Shown here in pieces: positions 1 to 8,463 of a stretch of 64,000 nucleotides of DNA (its first letter is position 1; each line of letters opens with the position of its first letter). The stretch is from Streptomyces sp. YS415 (GTDB lineage: Bacteria; Actinomycetota; Actinomycetes; Streptomycetales; Streptomycetaceae). The notes below the pieces were generated by a model. It had not been told where the DNA came from, ran no database searches, and saw only the letters and a program-made list of their open reading frames with translations. The DNA lies in the NCBI RefSeq assembly GCF_023544665.1, contig NZ_JAMJFL010000022.1, positions 1 through 64,000 of the forward strand. Direction: 5' to 3'. The translations under genes were made by a program, and so were the position numbers.

Positions 1-3000
1 TCGCCATACGACGACACCCACTCCGCCGCCTGCTCCGGACCCGTCGCCAGCGACAACATGCCACCACGTCCGGCCAGTTCATCCCGGATCGCGGCGGACC
101 GAAGCGCCACCACCCGAGCCGCGTCCTCAAGGCTCAGGGCACCGACCACCGCGGCGGCGGCGATCTCCCCCTGGGAGTGACCGATGACAGCGGCGGGTTC
201 GATGCCCAGTGACTCCCAGACGGCGGCGAGCGAGACCATGACCGCCCACAGCACCGGCTGGACCATGTCCACCCGCCGCATCCAGCCGTCGTCGTCGCCC
301 CTCAGCACCTCGGTCAACGACCAGTCCACGAACGGCCCGAGCGCCGCCTCGCACTCCCCGATCCGCGCCGCGAACACCGGCGAGGACTCCAGCAGCCTCC
401 GCCCCATCCCCAGCCACTGCGACCCCTGGCCGGGGAACACGAACACCACACCCGCGCCCGAACCCGCCACCCCGGACACGGCATTGCCGGCCGCGCCGCC
501 CGCTGCCAGGGCCTCCAGCCCGGCCGTCAGCTCGGCGCGCTCGCGCCCCCACACCACCGCCCGGTGCTCCAGCGCCGTGCGCCCCGAGACGAGCTGCCAG
601 CCCACATCCACCGGCTCGCCGGCCACCCCCGCCAGCCGTCCCGCCTGCGCGGCCAACGCCCCGGTGGTACGAGCGGACACCACCCACGGCACCACCGGTG
701 ACCCCGACAATCCCTCGGGACCGGCGACCACTACGTGCCCCAATGCGGCCTCGGCAGGGGCCTCTTCCAGGATCACGTGGGCGTTCGTCCCGGAAATGCC
801 GAAGGACGACACCGCGCCCCGGCGCGAGCGGCCGTCCGCCTTCCATTCCCGTTCGTCGGTGAGCAGGGAGACATGGCCTGCCGTCCAGTCCACGTGCGAA
901 GTGGGCTCGTCCACGTGCAGGGTGCGGGGCAGGATGCGTGCCCGCATCGCCATCACCATTTTGATGACTCCGGCGACACCGGCCGCCGCCTGGCTGTGCC
1001 CGATGTTCGACTTCACCGACCCCAGCCACAACGGCCGCTCGGGCTCGCGCCCCTGCCCGTACGTGGCCAGCAGCGCCTGCGCCTCGATCGGGTCGCCCAG
1101 AGTGGTCCCCGTGCCGTGGGCCTCCACGACGTCCACCTCGGCGGCGGGGACCCCGGCGTTGGCGAGCCCGGCGCGGATGACCCGCTGCTGGGAGGGGCCG
1201 TTGGGGGCGGACAGGCCGTTGGACGCGCCGTCCTGGTTGATCGCCGAACCCCGCACCACCGCCAGTACCTGGTGACCGTTGCGGCGCGCGTCCGACAGGC
1301 GCTCCACCACCAGGATGCCGACGCCCTCCGCCCAGCACGTGCCGTCGGCCGCCGCCGCGAAGGGCTTGCACCGGCCGTCGGAGGCGAGGCCGCGCTGGCG
1401 GCTGAACTCGACGAACATGCCGGGCGTGGGCATGACGGTCACACCGCCCGCCAGGGCGAGGTCGCACTCGCCGTTCCGCAGCGACTGGACCGCGAGGTGC
1501 AGCGCCACCAGCGACGAGGAGCAGGCCGTGTCGACCGTGACGGCCGGGCCTTCCAGGCCGAGGGTGTAGGACAGGCGGCCGGAGACGACGCTCGCGGCGT
1601 TGCCCGTCAGGGTGAAGCCCTCGGCGGGTTCGGCGGCCTCGTGCAGCCGGTCTCCGTAGTCCTGGGACATGGCGCCCACGAACACGCCGGTCAGGCTGGA
1701 GCGCAGCGAGCCGGGGGCGATGCCGGCCCGTTCGATGGCCTCCCAGCTGGTTTCCAGCAGCAGGCGCTGCTGCGGGTCCATGGCCAGCGCCTCACGCGGC
1801 GAGATCCCGAAGAACTCGGCGTCGAACCCGGCGGCGTCGTCCAGGAAGCCGCCCTCACGGGCGTAGCTCGTGCCGTGGTGGGCGGGGTCGGGGTGGTAGA
1901 GCGCGTCGAGGTCCCAGCCCCGGTCGGCGGGGAAGGGGGAGACGACGTCGAGTCCGTCGCGGACCACGCGCCACAGGTCCTCGGGGGAGGTGATGCCACC
2001 GGGGTAGCGGCAGGCCATTCCGACGATGGCGATGGGCTCGCCGGTGTGGGTGCTGGTGCGATGGGTGCGGGGGGTGTCCGTGTCGCCGAGGAGTTCGGCG
2101 CGGAGGTGGTCCGCGAGGGCGGTGGGGGTGGGGTGGTCGAAGAGGAGGCTGGAGGGCAGGCGCAGGCCGGTGGCGGCGCCGAGCCGGTCGCGGAGTTCGA
2201 CGGAGGTGAGGGAGTCGAAGCCGAGGTCCTTGAAGGTCCAGGTGACGTCGAGGGTCTCGGTGTCGTCGGGGCTGTGGCCGAGGACCATCGCGATGTCCTC
2301 GCGGATCTGGTCGAGGACGGCACGGGTCTGCTCGGCGGTGCTGGTGAGGCCGGTGAGGCGGGCCCGCCAGTCGGTGGCGGGGCCGTCGCCCACGGGGACG
2401 ACATGGGTGTCCGGTGCGGGAGCCGACGCTGTGTGCCCGTCCTCCGTACCGGCGTTCTCGGTGCCGGTGCCGGTGAGCCAGTAGCGCTTGCGCTGGAAGG
2501 CGTAGGTGGGCAGGGGTACGCGGCGTGCGTCCGGGCCGGCGGCGAGGGCGGGCAGTGCCGGGGCGGCTCCGCGGACGTGCAGTCCCGCGACCGCGGTCAG
2601 CAGGGTCTGGGGTTCGGGGCGGTCGCGGCGCAGCGCGGTCAGGAACGCGGTGTCCGCGGGGCGGCCGTCGTCGGGACGGGCGGCGAGGCATTCGCGGGCC
2701 ATGGCCGTGAGGGTGCCGTCGGGGCCGAGCTCCAGGAACGTGGTGACGCCTTGGTCCAGCAGCCAGTCGACGCCGTCGGCGAAGCGCACGGCCTGGCGGA
2801 CGTGGCGTACCCAGTGGTCCGGGTCGCACAGTTCGTCGGCGGAGGCGGGGCGGCCGGTCAGGTTGGAGACGACGGGGACGGTGGGCGGGTGGAAGGTGAG
2901 GTCCCGTGCGACGGCGCGGAACTCCTCCAGCATTCCGTCCATGTGGGCGGAGTGGAAGGCGTGGCTGACCCGCAGGGCGCGGGTCTTGCGGCCGCGTTCG

Positions 3001-5207
3001 GCCCAGGTGGCGGCGTAGGCGGTGACGGTGTCGGCGTCGCCGGAGACGACGCAGGCGCCGGGGCTGTTGACGGCGGCGATGGTGATGTGGCCGTCGAGGG
3101 CGGCGAGTTCGGCGGCGACCTCGGCCTCGGTGGCCTCCAGGGCGGCCATGGCGCCGCCCTCGGGCTGGGCCTGCATGAGCCGGCCGCGTGCGGTGACGAG
3201 GGTGCAGGCGTCGGCGAGGGAGAGGACTCCGGCGACATGGGCGGCGGCCAGTTCGCCGACGGAGTGGCCGAGCAGATGGTCCGCGGTGACGCCGAGGGAC
3301 TCGGTGAGGCGGTACAGGGCGACTTCGAGGGCGAAGAGGGCGGTCTGGGTGAGGGCGGTGCGGTCGAGCCGGGCGGAGTTGGCGGGCGTGGGTTCGGCGG
3401 TCAGGAGCAGTTCGCGGACCTCGGGGTCGAGGTGGTCGCAGACTGCGTCGAGTGCGCGGGCGAAGGCCGGCTGGGCGGCGTACAACTCGCGTCCCATGCC
3501 GAGGCGTTGGCTGCCCTGGCCGGAGAAGAGGACGGCGGTGCCGCCCTCGGTGACGGTGCCGCGGACCACGTCCGGCGAGGGGCGCCCGGCGGCGAGGGCG
3601 GCGAGCGCCTTGGCGCCCCGGTCGCGGTCGGGGGCGAGGACGACGGCGCGCTGGGCGAAGGGGGTCCGGGTGGCGGCCAGCGAGTGGCCGAGGTCCGCGG
3701 CGGTGTGCTCGGGGTGGGTGTCGAGATGCTCGCGGAGGCGGCGGGCCTGGGCGCGCAGGGCGGTGGCGGTACGGGCGGACAGCGGCCAGGCGACGGGCCC
3801 GGCGGGCTCGGGATCGGCGGCCGGTGAGGGTGGTGCGGCCGGGGCCTCGGCCAGCACGACGTGGCAGTTGGTGCCGCCCATGCCGAAGGAGCTGACGCCG
3901 GCGCGGAGCCGTTCGTCCGGCCGGGGCCAGTCGCTGAGCGCGGTGTGGACGCGCAGGCCCAGGTCGTCCAGCGGGATGTCGGGGTGGGGCTGCTCGAAGT
4001 TGAGGCTGGCGGGCAGTTGGCGGTGGCGCAGGGCGAGGACGGTCTTGAGGAGTCCGGCGATGCCGGCCGCGCCTTCGAGGTGCCCGATGTTGGTCTTGAC
4101 GGAGCCGACGGCGACGGAGCGGCCCGAGGCCCGGGCGGCCGTGCCGACGGTGGCGCCGAGCGCGGCGGCCTCGACGGGGTCGCCGCGCCGGGTGCCGGTG
4201 CCGTGCAGTTCGACGTACTGGATGCCGGTGGGGTCGATGCCGGCGCGCCGGTATGCCTGGGTGAGGACGCGGCGCTGGCCCTCGGGGGTGGGGACGGTCA
4301 GGCCCTCGCCGCCGCCGTCGTTGCCGGTGGCGCTGCCCTCGATGACGCACAGGACGTGGTCGCCGTCGGCGAGGGCGCGGGAGAGGGGTTTGAGTACGAC
4401 GAGACCCGCGCCTTCGCCGCGGACGTAGCCGTTGGCGCGGGCGTCGAAGGTGTAGCAGCGGCCGTCGGGCGAGAGGGCGCCGAACTTGGCGGCGCTGATG
4501 GTGCTGTCGGGGATGAGGTTGAGGTTGACGCCGCCGGCGAGGGCGATGTCGCTCTCGCCGCTGCGCAGGCTTTCGCAGGCGAGGTGGACGGCGACCAGGG
4601 AGGAGGACTGGCCGGTGTCGACGGTCATGCTGGGGCCGCTGAGCCGGAGCGTGTAGGAGAGACGGTTGGCGATGATGCTGCGGTGCAGGCCGGTGACGCT
4701 GTGCGCGCCGATGGCCGCGACGCCCTGGCGGTGCAGGAGCGAGGCGTAGTCGTCCCAGATGGCGCCGACGAAGACGCCGGTGCTGCGCTCGCCGAGAGCG
4801 TCGGGGAGGATTCCGGCGTCCTCCAGGCTCTCCCAGCCCAGTTCCAGCATGAGGCGCTGCTGGGGGTCCATGGCGGCGGCCTCGCGGGGCGAGATGCCGA
4901 AGAAGGCGGCGTCGAAGCGGTCGACCTGGTCGAGGTAGCCGCCCCGAGTTGTGTTGATCTTGCCTTTGGCGGTGGGGTCGGCGTCGAAGTGGGCGTCCGC
5001 GTCCCAGCGTTCGGGCGGGGTGGTGGTCACCGCCTCGCGGCCTTCGCGCAGCAGCGTCCAGAAGGCCGAGGGGTCCGGGGCGCCGGGGAGCCGGCAGGCG
5101 AGGCCGATCACGGCGATCTGCTCGGGCTGGGGCGCGTGCGCCGCCTGCGCGTCCGCGGAGTTCGCGTGTCCGCCGGAACTTCCCGTATTCGCCACCAGGT
5201 CTCCCAT
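1..5207 (-). CDS. Modular type I polyketide synthase, loading module plus start of module 1 (truncated by window edge)
   Basis: First PKS of a polyketide line; it begins at ATG 5207 behind a GGGAG ribosome site and runs off the left edge. Domains read on the minus strand: ketosynthase at about 5125-3860, acyltransferase about 3550-2620, ACP about 2350-2090 (serine in LGFDSLTSVEL), second ketosynthase about 2045-740, second acyltransferase about 470 to 1 (GHSQGE visible). The first ketosynthase has Gln instead of the active cysteine (VDTGQSSSLVAVH, Gln codon 4608-4610), the KSQ signature of a decarboxylating loading module. Its AT has GHSVGE and HAFH, which predict malonyl-CoA and hence an acetate starter. 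The second ketosynthase has the normal VDTACSSSLVALH. The specificity of the second AT lies outside the window. The neighbouring MonB/MonC-like genes point to a polyether. The family and loading module are clear; the product is inferred. Confidence 0.95.
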   Translation of the reverse strand, partial: MGDLVANTGSSGGHANSADAQAAHAPQPEQIAVIGLACRLPGAPDPSAFWTLLREGREAVTTTPPERWDADAHFDADPTAKGKINTTRGGYLDQVDRFDAAFFGISPREAAAMDPQQRLMLELGWESLEDAGILPDALGERSTGVFVGAIWDDYASLLHRQGVAAIGAHSVTGLHRSIIANRLSYTLRLSGPSMTVDTGQSSSLVAVHLACESLRSGESDIALAGGVNLNLIPDSTISAAKFGALSPDGRCYTFDARANGYVRGEGAGLVVLKPLSRALADGDHVLCVIEGSATGNDGGGEGLTVPTPEGQRRVLTQAYRRAGIDPTGIQYVELHGTGTRRGDPVEAAALGATVGTAARASGRSVAVGSVKTNIGHLEGAAGIAGLLKTVLALRHRQLPASLNFEQPHPDIPLDDLGLRVHTALSDWPRPDERLRAGVSSFGMGGTNCHVVLAEAPAAPPSPAADPEPAGPVAWPLSARTATALRAQARRLREHLDTHPEHTAADLGHSLAATRTPFAQRAVVLAPDRDRGAKALAALAAGRPSPDVVRGTVTEGGTAVLFSGQGSQRLGMGRELYAAQPAFARALDAVCDHLDPEVRELLLTAEPTPANSARLDRTALTQTALFALEVALYRLTESLGVTADHLLGHSVGELAAAHVAGVLSLADACTLVTARGRLMQAQPEGGAMAALEATEAEVAAELAALDGHITIAAVNSPGACVVSGDADTVTAYAATWAERGRKTRALRVSHAFHSAHMDGMLEEFRAVARDLTFHPPTVPVVSNLTGRPASADELCDPDHWVRHVRQAVRFADGVDWLLDQGVTTFLELGPDGTLTAMARECLAARPDDGRPADTAFLTALRRDRPEPQTLLTAVAGLHVRGAAPALPALAAGPDARRVPLPTYAFQRKRYWLTGTGTENAGTEDGHTASAPAPDTHVVPVGDGPATDWRARLTGLTSTAEQTRAVLDQIREDIAMVLGHSPDDTETLDVTWTFKDLGFDSLTSVELRDRLGAATGLRLPSSLLFDHPTPTALADHLRAELLGDTDTPRTHRTSTHTGEPIAIVGMACRYPGGITSPEDLWRVVRDGLDVVSPFPADRGWDLDALYHPDPAHHGTSYAREGGFLDDAAGFDAEFFGISPREALAMDPQQRLLLETSWEAIERAGIAPGSLRSSLTGVFVGAMSQDYGDRLHEAAEPAEGFTLTGNAASVVSGRLSYTLGLEGPAVTVDTACSSSLVALHLAVQSLRNGECDLALAGGVTVMPTPGMFVEFSRQRGLASDGRCKPFAAAADGTCWAEGVGILVVERLSDARRNGHQVLAVVRGSAINQDGASNGLSAPNGPSQQRVIRAGLANAGVPAAEVDVVEAHGTGTTLGDPIEAQALLATYGQGREPERPLWLGSVKSNIGHSQAAAGVAGVIKMVMAMRARILPRTLHVDEPTSHVDWTAGHVSLLTDEREWKADGRSRRGAVSSFGISGTNAHVILEEAPAEAALGHVVVAGPEGLSGSPVVPWVVSARTTGALAAQAGRLAGVAGEPVDVGWQLVSGRTALEHRAVVWGRERAELTAGLEALAAGGAAGNAVSGVAGSGAGVVFVFPGQGSQWLGMGRRLLESSPVFAARIGECEAALGPFVDWSLTEVLRGDDDGWMRRVDMVQPVLWAVMVSLAAVWESLGIEPAAVIGHSQGEIAAAAVVGALSLEDAARVVALRSAAIRDELAGRGGMLSLATGPEQAAEWVSSYG

Positions 5208-5557
5208 TGACGCTCGGCTCCCGTACCGCGGAGCCGAGTACCGGTTCGGACCGGACCGAGGTGAGGTGTCCGGGAGCGGAGCACCGCCCCGGGTTGCGCG
5301 AAACCCAGGGTTTCGGTCACCCGTACAGATGGTGCGGTGGTTCTGTGGCCCGGCCTTTTCGTCACCCCGTTGCTCCGGCCAAGATGGCCCCACACTAAGA
5401 ACCCCTGACGGGAGACCCAACCCCTGATCTCATGTTCCCCGGGCAGGCAATTCAGGGGCGGGAATAGGGGTGGGGCCGGGTAGGGGTACCGCGGCCCGCG
5501 GCCCGGCTGTGACACTGCTCCGGTCCGTGTGCTGCCGAGCCGTGAGGGACGTGGACC
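5208..5557. promoter_or_regulatory. Divergent promoter region with repeated ACCCCT boxes
   Basis: This 350-base gap separates the PKS (leftward) from the first SnoaL-like gene (rightward) and contains no convincing gene. Five copies of a short motif cluster between 5400 and 5487: AACCCCTGA at 5400-5408 and 5419-5427, then the inverted form at 5452-5458 (TCAGGGG), 5465-5471 (TAGGGGT) and 5481-5487 (TAGGGGT). The same motif occurs upstream of the epoxidase and thioesterase genes, so it is a candidate binding site for the cluster's LAL activator. No clear -35/-10 pair was identified. The motif is seen directly; its role is inferred. Confidence 0.5.
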
Positions 5558-5995
5558 GTGCCCGACGAAGCGACACGCAAGGCCCTGGCCGTCGCGCACT
5601 GCGAGCGCATCAACGCCGGTGATGTGGAGGGTCTGTTGGCCCTGTATTCCCCCGCCGTGCGCTTCGAGGATCCGGTGGGTGCCGGTCCTCGCGTCGGCCA
5701 CGGGGCGCTGCGTTCGCACATCGGGGGCGCGCTGGCCGCCGGGGTCCACGATGCCTGTGGCGAGCCTGTAGCGGCGCCCGACGGGCGGCATGCCGCGGTT
5801 CCCGTGACGTCCACGATGAATTTCCTGCCGAACGGTCCGCTGATGGTGCGGCACGGAATTCTGACGGCGCCCGAGGAGCCGGAGAAGGCGCGTATGGAGT
5901 TCACCTGCATGCTGGTCATCGAGGTGGGCGAGAGCGGGTTGATCGAGGAGATGCGCGCTTATTGGGGCAGGTCGGACGTCCGGTTTCTCGAATGA
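5558..5995 (+). CDS. SnoaL-fold protein, MonBI-like polyether epoxide hydrolase/cyclase (first of tandem pair)
   Basis: A 145-residue protein of the SnoaL/NTF2-like fold that I recognise as similar to the monensin epoxide-opening enzymes MonBI/MonBII and the lasalocid Lsd19 halves. These open epoxides on a linear polyketide to form cyclic ethers. The conserved N-terminal block (RINAGDVEGLLALY, then FEDPVG) and the C-terminal AYWGRSDV block are present. Asp38 in the EDPVG segment matches the catalytic Asp of the family. At position 65, where Lsd19A and the downstream paralogue have Glu, I count Asp in this protein. It starts at GTG 5558 and is followed 28 bases later by its paralogue, so the two are probably co-transcribed. 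Family confidence is high; the exact catalytic role is less certain. Confidence 0.85.
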   Translation: MPDEATRKALAVAHCERINAGDVEGLLALYSPAVRFEDPVGAGPRVGHGALRSHIGGALAAGVHDACGEPVAAPDGRHAAVPVTSTMNFLPNGPLMVRHGILTAPEEPEKARMEFTCMLVIEVGESGLIEEMRAYWGRSDVRFLE

Positions 5996-6023
5996 CTCCA
6001 CGCTTTCAGGAAGGTGTGCCGCG

Positions 6024-6416
6024 ATGCTGGACGAGGCGAAGCGCAAAGCGGTGGTCCTGGAGTACTGCCGGCTGATGAACGCCGGGGATCTGGACGGTGT
6101 TCTCGCCCTGTTCACGCCCGATGTGCGGTTCCAGGACCCGGTGGGCGCCCCGGTGCTGGTGGGACGGGAGGCGCTGCGGCGGCATCTGGGGGCGGCCGTC
6201 GCCGCGGGGATCGAGGAGCGGCCGGGCACGCTGACGGCGGCGCTGGACGGGTCGAGCGTGACCCTCGAAGTCTCCGGGACGATGGCCGTGCCGGGCGGCG
6301 CCGACGGCGAGCGGGTGGCGTTCCGGCTGGTCAGCCTGATGCGGGTGGACGAGACGGGGCTGATCTCGGAGGCCCGGGTCATCGCGGGCCGTTCCGATCT
6401 CACGCCGGTCACCTGA
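6024..6416 (+). CDS. SnoaL-fold protein, MonBII-like polyether epoxide hydrolase/cyclase (second of tandem pair)
   Basis: A 130-residue paralogue of the preceding gene, again with the NAGDLDGVLALF and FQDPVG blocks. By my count it carries both residues of the Asp38/Glu65 pair described for Lsd19-type epoxide hydrolases (Glu65 in the AGIEERPG segment). Its expected function is regioselective epoxide opening that closes tetrahydrofuran or tetrahydropyran rings on the polyketide. An AGGAAGG-type ribosome site precedes ATG 6024. It is shorter than the first copy, with about 15 residues missing from the central strand region. The gene converges on the epoxidase, whose stop lies 60 bases away. In monensin the two hydrolases are reported to work as a pair, which fits this tandem arrangement. 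Confidence 0.87.
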   Translation: MLDEAKRKAVVLEYCRLMNAGDLDGVLALFTPDVRFQDPVGAPVLVGREALRRHLGAAVAAGIEERPGTLTAALDGSSVTLEVSGTMAVPGGADGERVAFRLVSLMRVDETGLISEARVIAGRSDLTPVT

Positions 6417-6475
6417 GGCGTACGGCGCTTCTGCGCGCGCCGGTCGTGTCAGGCACGCGGCGTCCCGGGGCGCGG

Positions 6476-7873
6476 TCAGCGCAGCAGCGCCCACTCCCCC
6501 TCGGTGAGGGGCGGCTCGGTCAGCGGCGGCTGGGCGGGGCCGGTCCGCAGGGCGTTGAGCACCGCGGGTGACTGAAGGCTGGAGACGGGGGCGGCGAGCG
6601 TGGTGACGCCCGCGGAGGCGGCGCTGACCAGGGGGTCGGACAGGCCCACGGTGCCGATGCGCTCGGAGAAGTCCTGGCGGCTGTGGAGCTCTTCGGACAG
6701 GCGGGGGTCCTTCGCCTCGACCCGGCAGTCGGGGTAGAAGACGTCCTGGGAGGCGGCGAGGATCCACGGGTCGTCGATGGCGGCGGCGATGCCCCGCATC
6801 GCGGTGCGGGCGAGCTCCGGCTTGCCCGACTGGCGGCGCAGCGTGCGGTCGAGGACGGCGACGGCTCGTGCGGCGGAGCTCATGCCGTGGCCGTACACGG
6901 GGTTGAAGGCGGCGAAGGCGTCGCCGAGGACGATGAGGTTGTCCGGCCAGCGCTCCAGGCGGTCGTAGTGGATCCGCCGGTTGGCGGTGGAGCGGGAGCC
7001 GCGGACGGGGCCCTCCGGTTCGGCGGTGGCGAGGACCTCGCCCACCAGGGGGTGGCGCAACCCTTCGGCGAAGGCGGTGAATCCGGCCTCGTCGGTGGGG
7101 GGTTCGCCGCCCCGGGTGCCGGAGAGGGTGACGATCCACCGGCCGTCCTCGATGGGCAGGATCAGGCCGCTGCGCCCGGGGACTCCGGACCGGTGGTCGG
7201 CGTACACGCTGACCATGGGGAAGCGGGCGGCGGCCCGTTCGGGCGCGCGGTAGAGGCGGGTGGAGTAGGTGATGCCGGAGTCGACCACGTCCTCCTCGGG
7301 CTGCGGGACGCCGAGGGGGGCGATCCACTGGCGGAGCCGTGAGCCGCGTCCGCTCGCGTCCACGACGATCTCGGCGTCCAGTGCGGTGGTATCGCCGCTG
7401 TCGAGGTGGCGGACCGTGAGGCCGGTGAGGTGCCCGCTAGTGCCGCGCAGTTCGTGGACCTCGGTGCGTTCCAGGACGGTGATGTTGTCGTCGGCGAGGA
7501 CTTGGTCCCGGACGGTCCAGTCCAGCAGGGGCCGGCTGACCGCGATGAGGAACTGTGTCTCGGGGAAGCGCCGTTGCCAGCCGTAGGGGGACAGGTTGAC
7601 CATGTCGGACTGGACGCCGATGCGGTGCGCGCCCGCGGCGCGCAGGCGTTCGACGGTGCCCGGCAGCAGTGATTCGACGATCCGCGCGCCGCCCGACCAC
7701 AACAGGTGGGCGTGGCGGGCCTGGGGGACGCCCTTGCGCTGCTCCGGGCCACCGGGGAGGTCGTCGCGGTCGATGACGGTGACCCGGTCGAGGTGTCTGC
7801 GCAGGGCCCGGGCCGTGAGCATTCCGGCGAGTCCGCCGCCGATCACCGCACCGTGGCTGGGCTTTGTCGACAC
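6476..7873 (-). CDS. FAD-dependent epoxidase, MonCI/Lsd18-like
   Basis: A 465-residue flavoprotein monooxygenase that closely resembles MonCI of monensin biosynthesis as I know that sequence. Such enzymes convert the alkenes of the linear polyene precursor into epoxides, which MonB-type enzymes then open. An FAD-binding GGGLAGML sits at residues 12-19, the characteristic KGVPQARHAHLLW segment follows near residue 48, and the second FAD motif GDAFAAFNPVYGHGMSSAAR is near residue 313. It starts at GTG 7873 with an AAGGAA ribosome site just upstream. A shared 590-base control region separates it from the divergent LAL regulator. Together with the two SnoaL genes it identifies the cluster as polyether type. 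Confidence 0.92.
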   Translation of the reverse strand: MSTKPSHGAVIGGGLAGMLTARALRRHLDRVTVIDRDDLPGGPEQRKGVPQARHAHLLWSGGARIVESLLPGTVERLRAAGAHRIGVQSDMVNLSPYGWQRRFPETQFLIAVSRPLLDWTVRDQVLADDNITVLERTEVHELRGTSGHLTGLTVRHLDSGDTTALDAEIVVDASGRGSRLRQWIAPLGVPQPEEDVVDSGITYSTRLYRAPERAAARFPMVSVYADHRSGVPGRSGLILPIEDGRWIVTLSGTRGGEPPTDEAGFTAFAEGLRHPLVGEVLATAEPEGPVRGSRSTANRRIHYDRLERWPDNLIVLGDAFAAFNPVYGHGMSSAARAVAVLDRTLRRQSGKPELARTAMRGIAAAIDDPWILAASQDVFYPDCRVEAKDPRLSEELHSRQDFSERIGTVGLSDPLVSAASAGVTTLAAPVSSLQSPAVLNALRTGPAQPPLTEPPLTEGEWALLR

Positions 7874-8463
7874 TGGGGATTCCTTCCGCCGCCACCCGGA
7901 TCAGGTCTCGAAATGTAGGGAGACAAAGGCGGCGCACCAACCCCTAAAGTCACCGCTCCCCTATCGCGCGGCGCTCACTCGTGGCCGGAGGTACAAGCGG
8001 CTCGCCGTCAACCCCTAAACGGTTCAACAGGGGTATGCGATCACCCGACATCCGGAATATGTCGTACCGCTACCACGAGGTGTCGGAGAACGACGTGAGA
8101 AGCCATGAGTCGGCAAAGGTTCGGCAAGAATTCGGTCCTTGATCTGACGTAAGCTGTCGGCCCGGACGGCACTCAACGACGGCCCCGTGGCGCAAGCCTG
8201 ACCAAGCGGGGCGTACGGGCGGACAGTCGGAGGTGGTCCTCGATACCAGCGTGGTCGGCCCGTATATACGCGAGCCTCCGCTCCGCTTCGACCCGGGCTC
8301 CACCACGCGAGGGCTACCGTCGACCGCACCTGGAGAAGCACTCGGCGCATCCCGTTGCCGGGAGGCGCCGGCCGCCGCGCGCGGCCGAACGAACATGAAT
8401 GGCAACGCAGATGGCCAACGCCGGTTCATTCCATGTCATCGCGTTCGAGGGGGAAAGACGCGA
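7874..8463. promoter_or_regulatory. Divergent control region between epoxidase and LAL regulator
   Basis: This gap has no supportable gene; short open frames in it lack ribosome sites or family features. It contains AACCCCTAA at 7939-7947, CCCCTA at 7958-7963, and a perfect inverted pair, ACCCCT at 8011-8016 and AGGGGT at 8029-8034 with a 12-base spacer. The arrangement looks like an operator for a dimeric activator ahead of the epoxidase. The rest, up to the LAL start at 8464, shows nothing I can interpret beyond a purine-rich ribosome site (GAGGGGGAAAG). Confidence 0.5.

Noticed and set aside
735..3827. Long Gly/Asp-rich open frame on the plus strand
   Set aside because: It is antisense to PKS domains whose motifs are clear on the minus strand; the composition is a high-GC shadow.
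1855..4350. Long Arg/Pro-rich open frame on the minus strand
   Set aside because: It lies in the wrong frame of the PKS gene; no domain motifs appear in it.
8233..8463. N-terminal extension of the LAL regulator
   Set aside because: It has no ribosome site and no family similarity; GTG 8464 has a strong site and begins at the usual LAL N terminus.
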